The notes: generated from the letters alone by a model not told the origin. 64,000 nt of DNA from Zygaena filipendulae (GCA_907165275.2 OU015649.1:1828001-1892000), one strand, 5' to 3'; positions 10,005 through 20,640 are shown, numbered from the stretch's first letter. Translations and numbers: made by a program.

Positions 10005-10204
10005 AACTAGCTGTTCCCCGCGGTTTCACTCGCGGTAATTTCGGAGTTCCCACGGGAGTTCCGGGATTAAAAGTAACCTATGTCCTTCTCTGTATCTCGG
10101 ACACCGTGCAAGCAAAATGTTAATGATGATCGATTGACCCGCTAAGGCGTGAAAGCGTAACAAACAAACAAACTCACTTTCGATTTATAACTTTAGTAAG
10201 GATT
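10005..10204 (+). mobile_element. Head-family SINE-like copy, full length
   Basis: Head AACTAGCTGTTCCCCGCGG, GGGATTAAAAGTAACCTATG, GATGATCGATTGACCCG and AAGGCGTGAAAGCGTAACAA, ending TTATAACTTTAGTAAGGATT. Confidence 0.75.
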
Positions 10205-10469
10205 TTACTCTCATGTATTTCAGTATTTCCGCAGTAACTCTTTGATTTGCCGTAGTAAAATGTATCCAAAATTAATAGGCACAGAACGGCATTCAGCACT
10301 CACAAGTCATGGATTTGAAAGTGTGGTGAAACCACATGAGTAATATACGTCTCTTGACACGAACATAATTTCGCGCGTTGCGTTTTTCTGTTTTTCTGTG
10401 AATTTTGAATTTGGATTTCTTAAATTAGAAAAAAAAATAACGCAAGTATCTACTACCTCCATGGGCAGT

Positions 10470-10821
10470 TAGCAGCGTGTTACAACACACGCGACGCACC
10501 GTTCGAACGCTCCGCTGTGCCGTACGCAAGCCAAATTCACCAAATTGTTATTCTGCGCGAGTCGCAGCCAAGAGTGGCTCATTTCCGTGGCGCGGCTGCG
10601 AGCCACGCTCGGCCGCCGCCCAGATGAATGGTCCGAGGTGCGATACGAGACTTGTTGTTAGTTTGTTGCATTCTCGAACGGGAATACAAGCAATTAGGAT
10701 CAGCGATTTCGTATTCATTGTGTCGGGCGACGTCACCAAAGAGGGCGAACGTCGTGAATAATCGACGACGACGTGTAACCGAAGACGATAGCAGTTTTCA
10801 AAGATCGTAAAAAACGTACAT
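10470..10821 (+). other. CpG-rich candidate first (5'UTR) exon with GTAAGT donor
   Basis: About 350 bp of CpG-rich unique DNA (GGCGCGGCTGCG, CTCGGCCGCCGCCC) ends at ACAT|GTAAGT, where the donor GT is at 10822. The open frames inside close before the donor (stops at 10759-10761 and near 10808), so if this is an exon it is untranslated leader. The CpG density and consensus donor favour a plus-strand promoter-proximal exon, possibly of the gene whose last exon is at 63448. No transcript evidence is available, and it could equally be an intronic CpG island. Confidence 0.3.
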
Positions 10822-11293
10822 GTAAGTTCGTTGAAATAAAAAAAAAAAACAAAAACAAAATATCTTTGATTATTTAAACTTCACTAAGATTTTATTTCAG
10901 TAACAAATTAGTAAAGCGAAGTTTCACGGTGCCTAAGTAGACACTCCATAATGGCTGTTATCTACAAAAGACAACAAAAATATCATAGACAAAAAAGAAC
11001 AAACACAAACGTAACACTTCCCTGAAAGTTTCCATTAGCCCCACACATCGGGCGGTTGGCACAAAGGCTGTACGCTGCTGAGATACCCCACTTCGCCTGT
11101 TTAAGCCCAACTAAACTCTGCTTACCCATTGTCTGAGCTGGCGACGCGTTGCACATAATGCCCGCCATTTGAATTGTCAGCGAACAGATTAAAAAGTTTC
11201 AGTTTCCGTGTGTGCAGGTCTTTACTGCGCGAGTCGTTGTGTCGAGGTCTGCTCATAGACTATAATATAGAGTCTAGCTTTCAGGTTGTTTTG
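10822..11293. other. Unique DNA, no gene seen
   Basis: No convincing ORF. A mildly GC-rich stretch at 11120-11260 lacks motifs I recognise. Confidence 0.35.
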
Positions 11294-11657
11294 TCTAAAA
11301 AACCGGCCAAGTGCGAGTCGGACTTGCGCACCGAGTGTTCCGTACAGATTTGTTGGTACTCGTATGGTAGTGCGTCCATCACGGGAATCGAGTTCCAAGA
11401 CTTACATAATTTTTTGTGATGAAATTAAAAATTTACATTTTTCGGATTTTAAATAAGTATATTGTGTATAAAATATGTGGCCGTCTATCCCGCATATCCT
11501 TTGATTGCGTTGACTTTTCACAGCTCCAAGCGATTGCAGCTTATTGGTTATTAATTTCAACTTGATACCTCTACCCGTTCCCGAGGAAAGAGTTCTTAAC
11601 AAAGACAAAAACAAACAGACGGACAACGAAGTGTTCCTTCTCTCCTTTTTAGGTAAA
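11294..11657 (+). mobile_element. Dispersed SINE-like repeat (GGCCAAGTGCGAGTCGG head)
   Basis: Begins AAAACCGGCCAAGTGCGAGT, CGGACTTGCGCACCGAG and TTCCGTAC. It ends with ACAGACGGACAACGAAGTG and TTCCTTCTCTCCTTTTTAGG. From memory this head and tail are among the most widespread dispersed repeats in moth and butterfly genomes. GTGCGAGTCGG and GTTCCGTAC sit where a tRNA-like promoter would be. There is no ORF. A decayed minus-strand relative lies near 41600-41755. Confidence 0.65.
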
Positions 11658-12058
11658 ATACTACTTTACCCATCAGATATTGTATGACATTTCTGTTTAT
11701 TAATATAATGAAATCTGTATGTCTATAATATTTCTATAATTTTGCAGTTGCATTTAAAAAACATGGCGGTTTTGCGGTTACAATATGCATATTTTGAAAC
11801 CAACAATATCTAGCAATAAACCAAAATAAATATACTTCAAAAGCTGAAGCTGCCAAAACATGAATAATTAATTACAAAATTTGAAACATGAATAATTATT
11901 TTTCCGATTGAAACTGAAATGTGATAGCAACAAAAGTTACATAATTGCCCTGCTGTGCAGCAAAGTATATAAACTGCACTGAACCTACTCGTATACATAC
12001 TTGCGCCAACTAAAGGTGTACTCAACTGTGCACTTACCTGAAAATAAAAAAATATATT

Positions 12059-12130
12059 ACTAGCTGCTCTCCGCGATTTAACTTCCAAAAAGGGGAAGTA
12101 CCAAAAACTCTACCTTTCCGCTTGCCCACA
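12059..12130 (+). repeat. Decayed head-family fragment
   Basis: ACTAGCTGCTCTCCGCGATTT resembles the head, but the following body does not match the standard subfamilies. Confidence 0.35.
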
Positions 12131-13075
12131 ATACAAAAATAGTTGGAATTAATTTAAGGTTTGCTCAAAGCGGTGTATGTCAGTCAGTATCTCGTATATA
12201 TAGATATATATTCTTAAACCGAAATTAATAAAAAAAAAAAAATAAGCTTAAATTATAATATTAATATATTGTTAAGTAATTTTTTTAAGTTCGTACAATT
12301 TGAAACCTTAACGTAGTAGGTAGAGACGAAAAAATCTGTTTTTAATTACCTTGTTTTCCTTTTTTTAATAAAAAAAAGGAAACCGAGCTCCAATAAACGT
12401 GAATTATTGTAATGGTTTCGTTTTTACCACAATTTTTCGAGTTAACTTTAATTACATTTTCTTAAACGCCTTCTAATGTTTCACTTAACGTAACAAGTCA
12501 GCTAAATTAAAAATAACCAAAATTTGGTTACGCAGAAAAATTAGGTTAATGTAAGCATAACTGCACGACTGACAATATTACTGTATATAATATGTAGTTA
12601 CAAAATTGTACCATGATAATAATTTCGAACTAATTTCTCTTACATTTTTAAAACCACGAATAACTAGAACAAAATTGTATTTCAGCATTGGTTTCCTGAA
12701 AATATTAGGTTTAAATAATAACAGACAGTCGAAAGAAAAGTTAAAAATAAGTTAGTAAAATAAGTTTGAAGAAATGACCGAAAAAATTGCTCCTAAGCAA
12801 TGTCGTTAAAAGTGTTCTTGGAACATGAGTTGTTGTTTTATACAGGCTGAGCAATTTAAACCGTTGCCTCCCCTGTCTCCGAAAGACGGGAGGTCGAATT
12901 TCCGCCGCGGCCTCGCCGGATGTGACGCCATGTTTACAAATCGCGCTGGAAACGTCATCGCGAATTTTAAGCAGTCACACGATGACGGACTGCAAAGTTA
13001 ATACATTTTTGTTGTGAATTAGGTACGATCGTGTACCTACTTTATTTAAGTAGTAGGTACTTAACTTTATTTTTA
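12131..13075. other. Unique AT-rich DNA with a small CpG-rich patch
   Basis: No gene seen. Around 12870-12960 there is a GC/CpG-rich stretch (CCGCCGCGGCCTCGCCGG) unlike the flanks and outside any repeat family. Confidence 0.35.
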
Positions 13076-13190
13076 TACTAGTTCTGCCCCGCGGTTCACC
13101 CGCGATAGTTTCAGAGTTCCCGCGGGAATCCCGGGTATTAAAAGTACCCTATGTCCTTCTCTGTCTCCATGACAATGTGCATGCCAAATT
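13076..13190 (+). mobile_element. Head-family copy, truncated, plus half of an inverted pair
   Basis: ACTAGTTCTGCCCCGCGG head running to ATGCCAAATT, where it meets an inverted copy. The 3' half is missing. Confidence 0.65.
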
Positions 13191-13254
13191 CCCGCGGGAA
13201 TCCCCGCGGGAACTCCGAAATTACCACGGGTGAAACCGCGGGGCACAGCTAGTA
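13191..13254 (-). mobile_element. Head-family copy, minus half of an inverted pair
   Basis: On the minus strand: CTAGCTGTGCCCCGCGG, TTTCACCCGTGG, GGAGTTCCCGCGGGGATTCC. The junction with the plus copy falls inside a duplicated CCCGCGGGAATCCCCGCGGG block. Confidence 0.65.
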
Positions 13255-14828
13255 TTTAAATAAATACAACCAACTACTGAAGTTTATCATTACGCAAGAC
13301 CATAGAATAACGTCCCTCAAAATAACATTCCTAGAATCTACCTAATTCAGTATTGTAATCGTTACCACCCAAATAAACATTTACATTTGCAATATACATA
13401 TGTACATAATCCCACCAAAAACATTTTCATGTAAAATGTTGCCAAGACGTGACCATATGACTCAAAAGTCGCACTATCAAAAAGTTATCATATTATCTCA
13501 TGCACAGCCAAGCTTCTAACTCTACATGCCCTAACTCTACAAGGTCTAACTTCACAAACTCTACACCCGAGTCAAAATATGTGACTAATGTGATGGTCAT
13601 TGCCAACTCACGTGTGTTGTCACTTTCGTTAACCTAATACGCGTCACTTCCGTTGCCTACAATTTTGTTTCTCTCAACGCGCCAAAAGAGGTATGATTCC
13701 GAAGTATAAAAGACCGAACCCTTCGACGAAGCTAATATTGATTAAGCTCCGTTCAAGGCATAATTTATTATATGCCAATAAGCTATTCAATTTTGACGGG
13801 ATTTAAAACGCCATCTAAGAGACGCCAGTTCATCATTCGACGTCTTGTCAATCGACTCCGCCTTGAACCGACTGTGAAAAATGAGAGATTATATTGTGTT
13901 AATCTATAATTTGTATGCGACGCCGCGGGCCGCGAGAACGCGCGCCGCTGTTGTACTCTCTAGGGTTGGCACAATAATTCATTAACAATTTGCTTCACTA
14001 CTTTAAAATTTTAAAATAGAGTTAACTTAAAAAGGTTTTACTCAGAGTAGTCATAGTTATTCCAGTACAAGAAACAAACAAACAAACGGCAGACTTACAA
14101 TTAGATTAAAGATTACTAAAACCCTGCAAAGAGTAAGTACTAGGTACCATTTTGACGTAGTGTATTTTTAATTGATGTAATTTTTCTTAATTTAAGAAAT
14201 TGACGTACCTACATATCATATCACATCGTCATATCATATCATGCCAGTCCGTTTGCCCCCTATTGCATAAAAAAAAACAAATTCTAGATTTTAGAATAAA
14301 AATTTGTTTTTTTTTATCTCCTATCTCCTTTTATCTCCTATAGCCATTTTTATATTCTAGTGTAGATTTGTATTTGTGCGATCATAACTTTTATCAGTAG
14401 ATTATCTTAGTAGTCTGAGTAGTGAAGTCTTAGTATGATACATAATGGTGGAGAAAATTTAGTTTAATAACCTTGTACTATCATCTAAAATCTAAATAAA
14501 TGAATTTAAGTGACAGCCCTGAACTTAAAGTGCAGTTCAATTTATTTCTTAATAACATCTCTTTAGTTGCGCCGCCGGCGACCGAGGCGACCGAAGCGTT
14601 CGCTCGGGTCCTAATTTGTTTGTGTTTGAACGACTAATCGAACCACGACGCGACGACGGACCCGCGGACAGCGGATCAGCTGAAAACAATTGAGTCACGA
14701 CTTAATTTTCTACGAGACGGAGAAAACTGCTTAAAATTAGAACGAAAACTTTAATTTTAAGAACGAAATTTTTTTATAAAAAAACAATGTATGAATGGGT
14801 ATTTAAGTATATAATACGTCGCGATAAT
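13255..14828. other. Unique DNA with scattered CpG-rich patches
   Basis: No gene or repeat family recognised. GC-rich patches occur near 13915-13965 (GACGCCGCGGGCCGCG) and 14565-14690 (GCGCCGCCGGCGACC); both are candidate intronic regulatory DNA. Confidence 0.35.
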
Positions 14829-15181
14829 GGGCAATTGAATGGAGAGATTCATGCAGAGATACACTATTTACACAACACCGTATTTTTACAATATTCTCTC
14901 TGTACATATACGAAGTCTTAATATATACCCGACATAATCTAATTTCATTTGAGCGCCATAAAAGCCGAACACGTCAGGCGGGCCAGTTAAGACCTGTCGC
15001 ACACCGTACACAAATTGCAACAATAAACCCGAAAGTTATCGGGCCTAAATTATACAACTGCCTGCCTGCTAATCTTAAAAATGAAGGGAGTGACGAAGTG
15101 TTTGTGCATAACCTCAAAAATCTCTTGTTGACCAAGCCATATTATTCAGTAAATGAATATTTAGAGGACAAATTTATTTGA
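14829..15181 (+). pseudogene. LINE ORF2, extreme C-terminus
   Basis: The frame reads through SCRDTLFTQHRIFTIFSLYI, YEVLIYTRHNL, GPKLYNCLPANLKN and FVHNLKNLLLTKPYYSVNEY to TGA at 15179-15181. The pattern SCR.LF...+ILT..SLYIYE.L.Y...N...LYN.LP..+K.....F...LK..L....YYS+.E+ is the conserved tail of insect CR1/Jockey-group reverse transcriptases. There is no start codon. The reverse transcriptase core and endonuclease are absent, so it is inactive. Confidence 0.72.
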
Positions 15182-15349
15182 TAATTAATTTTTGTATTTT
15201 ATAATTTAATATTTCAGATATCCAAATATCAGGATATCAAAATAGGTACGTATAAATTTTGACTATCTCGGTACATACTTTGTAATATTTATATTATTTA
15301 AATTGTATCTGAGACATAAATAAATTCAATTCAATTCAATTCAATTCAT
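14829..15349 (+). mobile_element. 5'-truncated LINE with C-terminal ORF and (TTCAA)n tail
   Basis: A reverse-transcriptase-family C-terminal coding remnant (14829-15181) is followed by a 3' UTR of about 150 bp with an ATAAATAAA signal. It ends in at least four TTCAA units at 15325-15348. The M1 MITE begins directly after the tail. Truncation to the last 520 bp is typical of non-LTR retrotransposons. Confidence 0.72.
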
Positions 15350-15354
15350 GATGT

Positions 15355-15662
15355 AGTCATCATGAATTATAATTTTTAGTCCATCTTGTAGATTAATAAA
15401 AAATATTGGACACATATTTTTCCCTTTTTTTTACGTAGGTAATCAAAAAATAACGGCGATACATTAAGTTAAAACTCCATGTGACGTCATATCTAGGTAG
15501 GTACACTTTATACTTAGTGATGACGTCGCGAACTCCCACTCCTAAACTTTAATGCGCTTTATCTAAGTATTTTTTCAATAATGTGCTTATTATTATTTCC
15601 TAGGTATCTAACTGACGGACTAAATAGAATTTTGACTGTTATACCTTGTCATCATGCCCATT
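15355..15662 (+). mobile_element. CRE-bearing MITE M1, copy 2
   Basis: TTTTTAGTCCATCTTGTAGATTA, ATTGGACACATATTTTTCCC, GTGACGTCAT, TAATGCGCTTTATC and GACGGACTAAATAGAATTTT, ending GTCATCATGCCCAT. Its left end fuses with the LINE tail. Confidence 0.7.
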
Positions 15663-15730
15663 ATACTTACTTTCTTTGATGGCGCTTTCAAACTAATTTG
15701 TGTCCCTTCAGTCTGCCAATCAATATGCCA

Positions 15731-16037
15731 ATGGGGATGTGGACTACTTTTGAAAATCAAAATTCTAATTAGTCCGTCAGTTAGAAAATAAAAAACAATA
15801 GGTACACACGTATTTTTTGCTTTTTCAAATAAATTGAAATATATAGAGATAAAGCGCATTAAAGTTTAGGGTGAGAGGGTCGCGGTCGTGACTTCACTAA
15901 CCGCTAAAACCACCATACAAACTATCAGAATAGTGACGTCACGTGAAATTTCAACTCAATATTTCGGCGTTATTTTTTGATTACGTAAAAAAAGAAAAAA
16001 TACGTGTCCAATATTTTTTAATAATCAACATGCTCAT
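15731..16037 (-). mobile_element. CRE-bearing MITE M1, copy 3 (inverted to copy 2)
   Basis: ATGGGGATGTGGACTACTTT, TTAGTCCGTCAGTTAG, AAGCGCATTAAAGTTTAGG, AGTGACGTCACGTG and TACGTGTCCAATATTTTT. The last 40 bp are missing, replaced by AATCAACATGCTCATT. It lies 68 bp from copy 2 in opposite orientation and 16 bp from the Tc1-like element. Confidence 0.7.
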
Positions 16038-16315
16038 TACATTAATGCAAGTACACACATCAAAAGTGTCTAGGGATCAAGCATTTTTATGCGGATTTCT
16101 TGAGATTGAGATGTGGCTTTGTAATAAATTTATGATTTTATAAATTTATATGGATCCTTTTTGGTGCATTACATAATTTGAATCAGGAACTGTCAATCAA
16201 ATTCGAGTAAAAGATGAAAATCAGCTGTCAATATTTTCCCTATAAAAACATACAACGCATTGAAGACATTATTAGTGCTACTGTTTCCCTACTACTGATT
16301 AAAACCAACGTTATT

Positions 16316-17050
16316 ATGTAGCGGCGACGTCATTTAAGCACGGAAGAAATGCTCAGAGCCGTGGGAATGATAGAAGCTGGTTCCCGGCAACGTACTGTGG
16401 CTTTAGCTCTGAATACAAGTCAGAGTGTTATCAGTCGACTTTGGACACGTTACCGAAGCACTGGTACCGTGGCTGAGCGCCATGGAGGACGGTATCGCTG
16501 CACCACACGGAGACAAGACCGATACATTCAATTGTTAACTCGTAGAGCTCCAACAATAACCGCCATGATGTTAGCCGTGAGGCTTCATCACTCTTTAGGG
16601 AACTTAATTAGCGACCAAACAGTCAGAAACCGCTTGCATGAAGTGAACCTTCATTCCCGAAGACCGCTACGGGTACCACCTATAGCAATGCACAATCGTA
16701 GGATTCGATATCAATGGGCTCTTGAACACAGAAATTGGGCAGAAGAAATATGGCGTTTCGTGTGCTTTTCGGATGAGTCTCGTTTTGGTATGAGACCGGA
16801 TACAAGACGTATACGACACTGGAGAACCCCTGGACGCCAACAGCGATTAAAATCCTGCCAGGAAGTCCATCCTTATAGTGGTGGAACCATCATGGTATGG
16901 GCGGGTATTTGGATCGGCGGAAGAACTGAGCTGATTTGGATCAGAGGCAACCTCAACGCTCAAATTTATGCTGAGACGATTGTATCAGACGTCATCGTTC
17001 CTCTACAAGTGCAAATCGGTCCCTTATTTCAGTTAATGCATGATAATGCA
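16316..17050 (+). pseudogene. Tc1-like transposase, part 1 of 3
   Basis: ATG at 16316 is followed at once by TAG, then a long open frame (usable ATG 16349). Residues numbered from 16349: an N-terminal helix-turn-helix DNA-binding region (RQRTVALALNTSQSVISRLW, about 14-33), then GTVAERHGGRYR and a second DNA-binding domain. The catalytic core has the first Asp in CFSDESRFG (about 140), VWAGI, and the second Asp in LMHDNA (232) right at the insertion point. The protein would cut and paste the element. It is broken here by the foldback insertion, which supplies a stop at 17132-17134. The stop at codon 2 of the presumed original start is a further lesion. Confidence 0.85.
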
Positions 17051-17713
17051 ACGTCTGTCAAGCTAGAAAGGTCAAGTCGGCAGAAACAATTGATTTTTAG
17101 GTCAAAATTTAGTGCTCAATTAGTGCTAATTTAGTGCTGAAAAAAAAAATTTGGTGCTGTGATAGGTGGAACAAAAATGAGAACACTGCTAACTTTTTAT
17201 TAAGCTAGCAGTGTACCGTTCGTGACCGCGTTACAATACAGTTGCAGCGGAATTCGCATGGGCTAATAATTTAGTGCTCAATTAGTGCTGCCATTGTAGC
17301 GAAAAATTTTTGAAAAATAATCGTTTTTGAATTTTTTTTCAAATAAAATACTGTACTAGCGACACCGGCCGGTCTAAGAGCTCAAAAACGGGAACTGATG
17401 AAATTGAAACACGTCACCATTTAGCGCTCAATTAGTGCTGCCAGTATAATAAAGAATTTTTGAAAAATAACCTTTTTTTTTAATTTTTTCAATAACTTTT
17501 ACTTAATTAAGCTAGCAGATTTAGCTAGCAGTGTACCTTTCGTGACCGCGTTATGATACAGTTGCAGCGGAATCCGCATGAGCTAATAATTTAGTGCTCA
17601 ATTAGTGCTGCCATTGTAGCGAAAATTTTTTGAAAAATAATCGTTTTCGAATTTTTTTTTTCAAATAAAATACTGTACTAGCGACACCGGCCGGTCTAAG
17701 AGCTCAAAAACGG
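17051..17713 (+). repeat. Left arm of the foldback element
   Basis: Pairs with 17792-18450 almost base for base. It contains CACCGGCCGGTC, GTTGCAGCGGAATCCGCATG and A/T runs. Two sub-repeat units are offset by 320 bp. Confidence 0.75.
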
Positions 17714-17791
17714 GAACTGATGAAATTGAAACACGTCACCATTTAGCGCTCAATTAGTGCTGCCAGTATAATAAAGAATTTTTGAAAATAA

Positions 17792-18450
17792 CCGTTTTTG
17801 AGCTCTTAGACCGGCCGGTGTCGCTAGTACAGTATTTTATTTGAAAAAAAATTCAAAAACGATTATTTTTCAAAATTTTTTCGCTACAATGGCAGCACTA
17901 ATTGAGCACTAAATTATTAGCTCATGCGGATTCCGCTGCAACTGTATCATAACGCGGTCACGAAAGGTACACTGCTAGCTAAATCTGCTAGCTTAATTAA
18001 GTAAAGGTTATTGAAAAAAAATAAAAAAAAGGTTATTTTTCAAAAATTCTTTTATACTGGCAGCACTAATTGAGCGCTAAATGGTGACGTGTTTCAATTT
18101 TATCAGTTCCCGTTTTTGAGCTCTTAGACCGGCCGGTGTCGCTAGTACAGTATTTTATTTGAAAAAAAATTCAAAAACGATTATTTTTCAAAAATTTTTC
18201 GCTACAATGGCAGCACTAATTGAGCACTAAATTATTAGCCCATGCGAATTCCGCTGCAACTGTATTGTAACGCGGTCACGAACGGTACACTGCTAGCTTA
18301 ATAAAAAGTTAGCAGTGTTCTCATTTTTGTTCCACCTATCACAGCACCAAATTTTTTTTTTCAGCACTAAATTAGCACTAATTGAGCACTAAATTTTGAC
18401 CTAAAAATAAATTGATTCTGCCGACTTGACCTTTCTAGCTTGACAGACGT
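17792..18450 (-). repeat. Right arm of the foldback element
   Basis: Inverse of 17051-17713. It differs by a few substitutions and A/T-run lengths, indicating little decay since insertion. Confidence 0.75.
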
Positions 18451-18459
18451 GATAATGCA

Positions 18460-18600
18460 CGACCGCACACCGCAAGAGTTGTAAGACAGACTCTCGCCGC
18501 AGCTAACATCAATGTCCTGCCCTGGCCTGCTCAGTCGCCAGACTTGAACCCGATTGAGCATGCATGGGATATGCTATAGTACGGGAGATACCGATGCTAA
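18460..18600 (+). pseudogene. Tc1-like transposase, part 2 of 3
   Basis: Directly after the duplicated GATAATGCA the frame continues in phase with RPHTARVVRQTL, NVLPWPAQSPDLNPIEHAWD. Counting from the Asp of HDNA to the Glu of NPIEH gives exactly 34 intervening residues, the DD34E spacing of Tc1 transposases. A TAG (18577-18579) follows WDML, and the next bases read on only after a frame change, so this stretch has its own lesion before the second insertion. Confidence 0.82.
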
Positions 18601-18601
18601 T

Positions 18602-20007
18602 TCGGGAGCGACTCGAGCGTCGTTGGGACCTATTGGGTTTTGAAGATTAGGAGATATAAACAAAATAAGGTCATATGATATTTTTTCATTCACCGGTGGG
18701 TTTAGCTTCTACAGGCTTTCAAAAATGTAAAAAAAAATATTAAAATGGAAATACTCGAGCGCGTCAGATATTGTAGTTTAGATACTCCAAGGTGTCTCTG
18801 ATATCGAAAATATATTCATCTGCCGATTTGCGTGGTGGGGGTGGCCATCCGGAAGTGGAGAAAATGAAAAAAAAAAACATTTACTCGAGCGCGTCAGATA
18901 TTCAAAGGGGATGTTAAGTGAGCCCTAAAAATGCACCCCTTCGAAAATCTGCCAATTTGGAGGTGACGCAAGGTAGTAGCGAATTTTTGAAAATGCAAAA
19001 AAAAATCTCAATTTTGAAATACTCGAGCGTGTCAGATTATTTTACAGAAGGTTCAGCTTGCACTCCAAGTTATGTTGGCTTAAAATCTGACAATAATTTT
19101 GAGGGGTATTATTAATCTGACTGCTAGAAACAAAAATTATGATTTATTTTTAAGATTTTTTTTTCTTTCTGACGTGTAAGTTTAATAACTTTATGAGCTA
19201 TTTCTTGTTCACAAAAAACACACTTTATATTTCTATGAAATATGTTAAAGCTCACAAAATATTATTCACAAAACTAACTTTAAAGCACAAACAAGCCAGA
19301 GCGTTTTACATATAATAACATGAACGCGTTGTTTTGTGATGAGCTTTATTATAAAATATATATAATTACATTAAAGTGAAAGGTTATAGGTGAACCTATA
19401 GTTTGATGTAATTCTTACCTTAACTTATTTTAATATGTATTTTAACCGACCAAAAAAAGTTATAATTTGACACGTTTAGCGCCGTGATATACTGTGATGA
19501 CATTATGGCGACGGAAAGTAGTGTGAGGACGGTGCGAGAGAGTGAGAGATAGAGAAAAAGTAAAAGAGAAAGAAAGACAGAGATATGAATAGGTACATGT
19601 TTCACTGCAGCTGCTCGTTCGATTCGAAGACGATTTTTGTTTCTTCGGCTTATGAAAATCGGCAGATTATATTTTTCCCGCTATCCTTGAGTTATTTACT
19701 TTAAAATAAAAAATAAATCAACTGCGCTCGAGAATGTCGAAGTTGCGTTTTTTTTTTGCAAGTTTGTGATCCTCTAACTCCCTTACGTCACGTTCAAATG
19801 GTCAGATTATTCATATACATACTTCTCACTATGTAATTAACCCACCATATCTTAATCTGACGCGCTCGAGTATTTCGAGTTATCAATTTTTTTTTACTAA
19901 TCTGATCGGTTATTCTAGACGCACCCACCAGTGTAGAGGGCCTATATTTGGTGGAGGTACTCAACATGGTGCAAGGTACCCCCCTTATGTTCATCTGACG
20001 CGCTTTA
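18602..20007. mobile_element. Second insertion in the Tc1 gene: iterated CTCGAGCGCGTCAG element
   Basis: GCTAAT occurs at 18596-18601 and again at 20008-20013 and the transposase resumes after it, so roughly 1.4 kb was inserted with a possible 6-bp duplication. Inside, TACTCGAGCGCGTCAGAT-type motifs occur in direct order near 18752, 18882 and 19020, spaced 130-138 bp and each preceded by poly(A). Inverted copies lie near 19725 and 19857, with a related one near 19993. It thus has a loose foldback plan. No coding region or clean terminal repeats were found, and the class is unknown to me. Confidence 0.55.
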
Positions 20008-20220
20008 GCTAATCCACAAATCCCCTCTTGGCGGTCCGTACTACTACAGAGAAGAGCTCTGCCGAATATGGAGGGTATCCAGTCGCAAGAAGACCTTTTT
20101 TTGTTGTTGCAACGAACATGGGCGGCCATTCCACAGCGTGATTTGGATGAACTCATTTTGAGTATGCCAAACCGATGTTCTTGTGTTGTTAGTGTTGGCG
20201 GTAGAAACACGCATTATTAA
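20008..20220 (+). pseudogene. Tc1-like transposase, part 3 of 3 (C-terminus)
   Basis: The frame from 20011 reads NPQIPSW, LLLQRTWAAIPQRDLDELIL and SMPNRCSCVVSVGGRNTHY, then TAA at 20218-20220. W..IPQ..+..LI.SM..RC..V....GG.T.Y is the conserved C-terminus of Tc1 transposases. It joins part 2 across the second insertion. Together the three parts give about 340 residues, the normal family length. Confidence 0.82.
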
Positions 20221-20564
20221 TTGTTTAAGTTACCCAATAAAATTTTAAAGAAAACTGTTATTTCAGTCTTTTTTTCGAACTTTAATGTTAGTGGTTCAAA
20301 TGTCAAAAATCCCTTTATTAGGAAAATGGCAAATTTCTTTATTAATGCAAAGGTGACTTGGTTTATCGTTACTGTGACAAACGAAAACACTTTATTTGAT
20401 GAATCCTTAAAGAAAATTTTAATTAATATCAATCAGGAGAAAAGTTATTGCAAAAATATATGTTGATCCCTAGACACTTTTGATGTGTGTAGTTATCAGA
20501 TTTATTTCAATACCCCTATTTACGACACTCATTAGTTTTATTTATTTGGTCTGCTCTAACTACT

Positions 20565-20640
20565 AACGAGGCTCTAACCAAGAGTGGCTTGGTACCTACT
20601 TAAAAGTGATAAGGTCGGCCATTGTACCCTCTCATCTTAT
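20565..20640 (+). repeat. Possible LINE 3' end fragment
   Basis: GAGTGGCTTGGTACCTACTT and AGTGATAAGGTCGGCC resemble the GTGATAAGG.CGCC segment of 2095-2270, followed by a (CTTAT)n tail. Confidence 0.35.

Larger units (their letters stand above)
17051..18450. mobile_element. Foldback element, 1400 bp, long inverted arms, 9-bp target duplication
   Basis: It starts ACGTCTGTCAAGCTAG and ends with the exact inverse. Arms of about 660 bp (17051-17713 and 17792-18450) are near-identical inverted repeats separated by only about 78 bp. Each arm holds tandem sub-repeats of roughly 320 bp, seen at GTGTACC..TTCGTGACCGCG (17211 and 17531), with many TTAGTGCTCAATTAGTGCTG units. GATAATGCA is duplicated on both sides (17042-17050, 18451-18459). 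No ORF survives. Long structured arms with a 9-bp duplication recall Drosophila foldback and Mutator-group elements; the assignment is inference. Confidence 0.8.
16054..20489 (+). mobile_element. Tc1-like transposon split by two nested elements
   Basis: Perfect 27-bp terminal inverted repeats occupy 16054-16080 (starting CACACATCAAAAGTGTC) and 20463-20489. TA stands on both outer sides (16052-16053, 20490-20491), the Tc1/mariner target. Inside are one broken transposase gene and two unrelated insertions (17051-18450 and about 18602-20007). Subtracting the insertions and their duplications leaves about 1.6 kb, the usual size of a Tc1 element. Confidence 0.85.

Noticed and set aside
18367..18561. 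Minus-strand ORF across the right end of the foldback element
   Set aside because: It is antisense to the transposase remnant and shares its end with the inverted arm, a by-product of the repeat.
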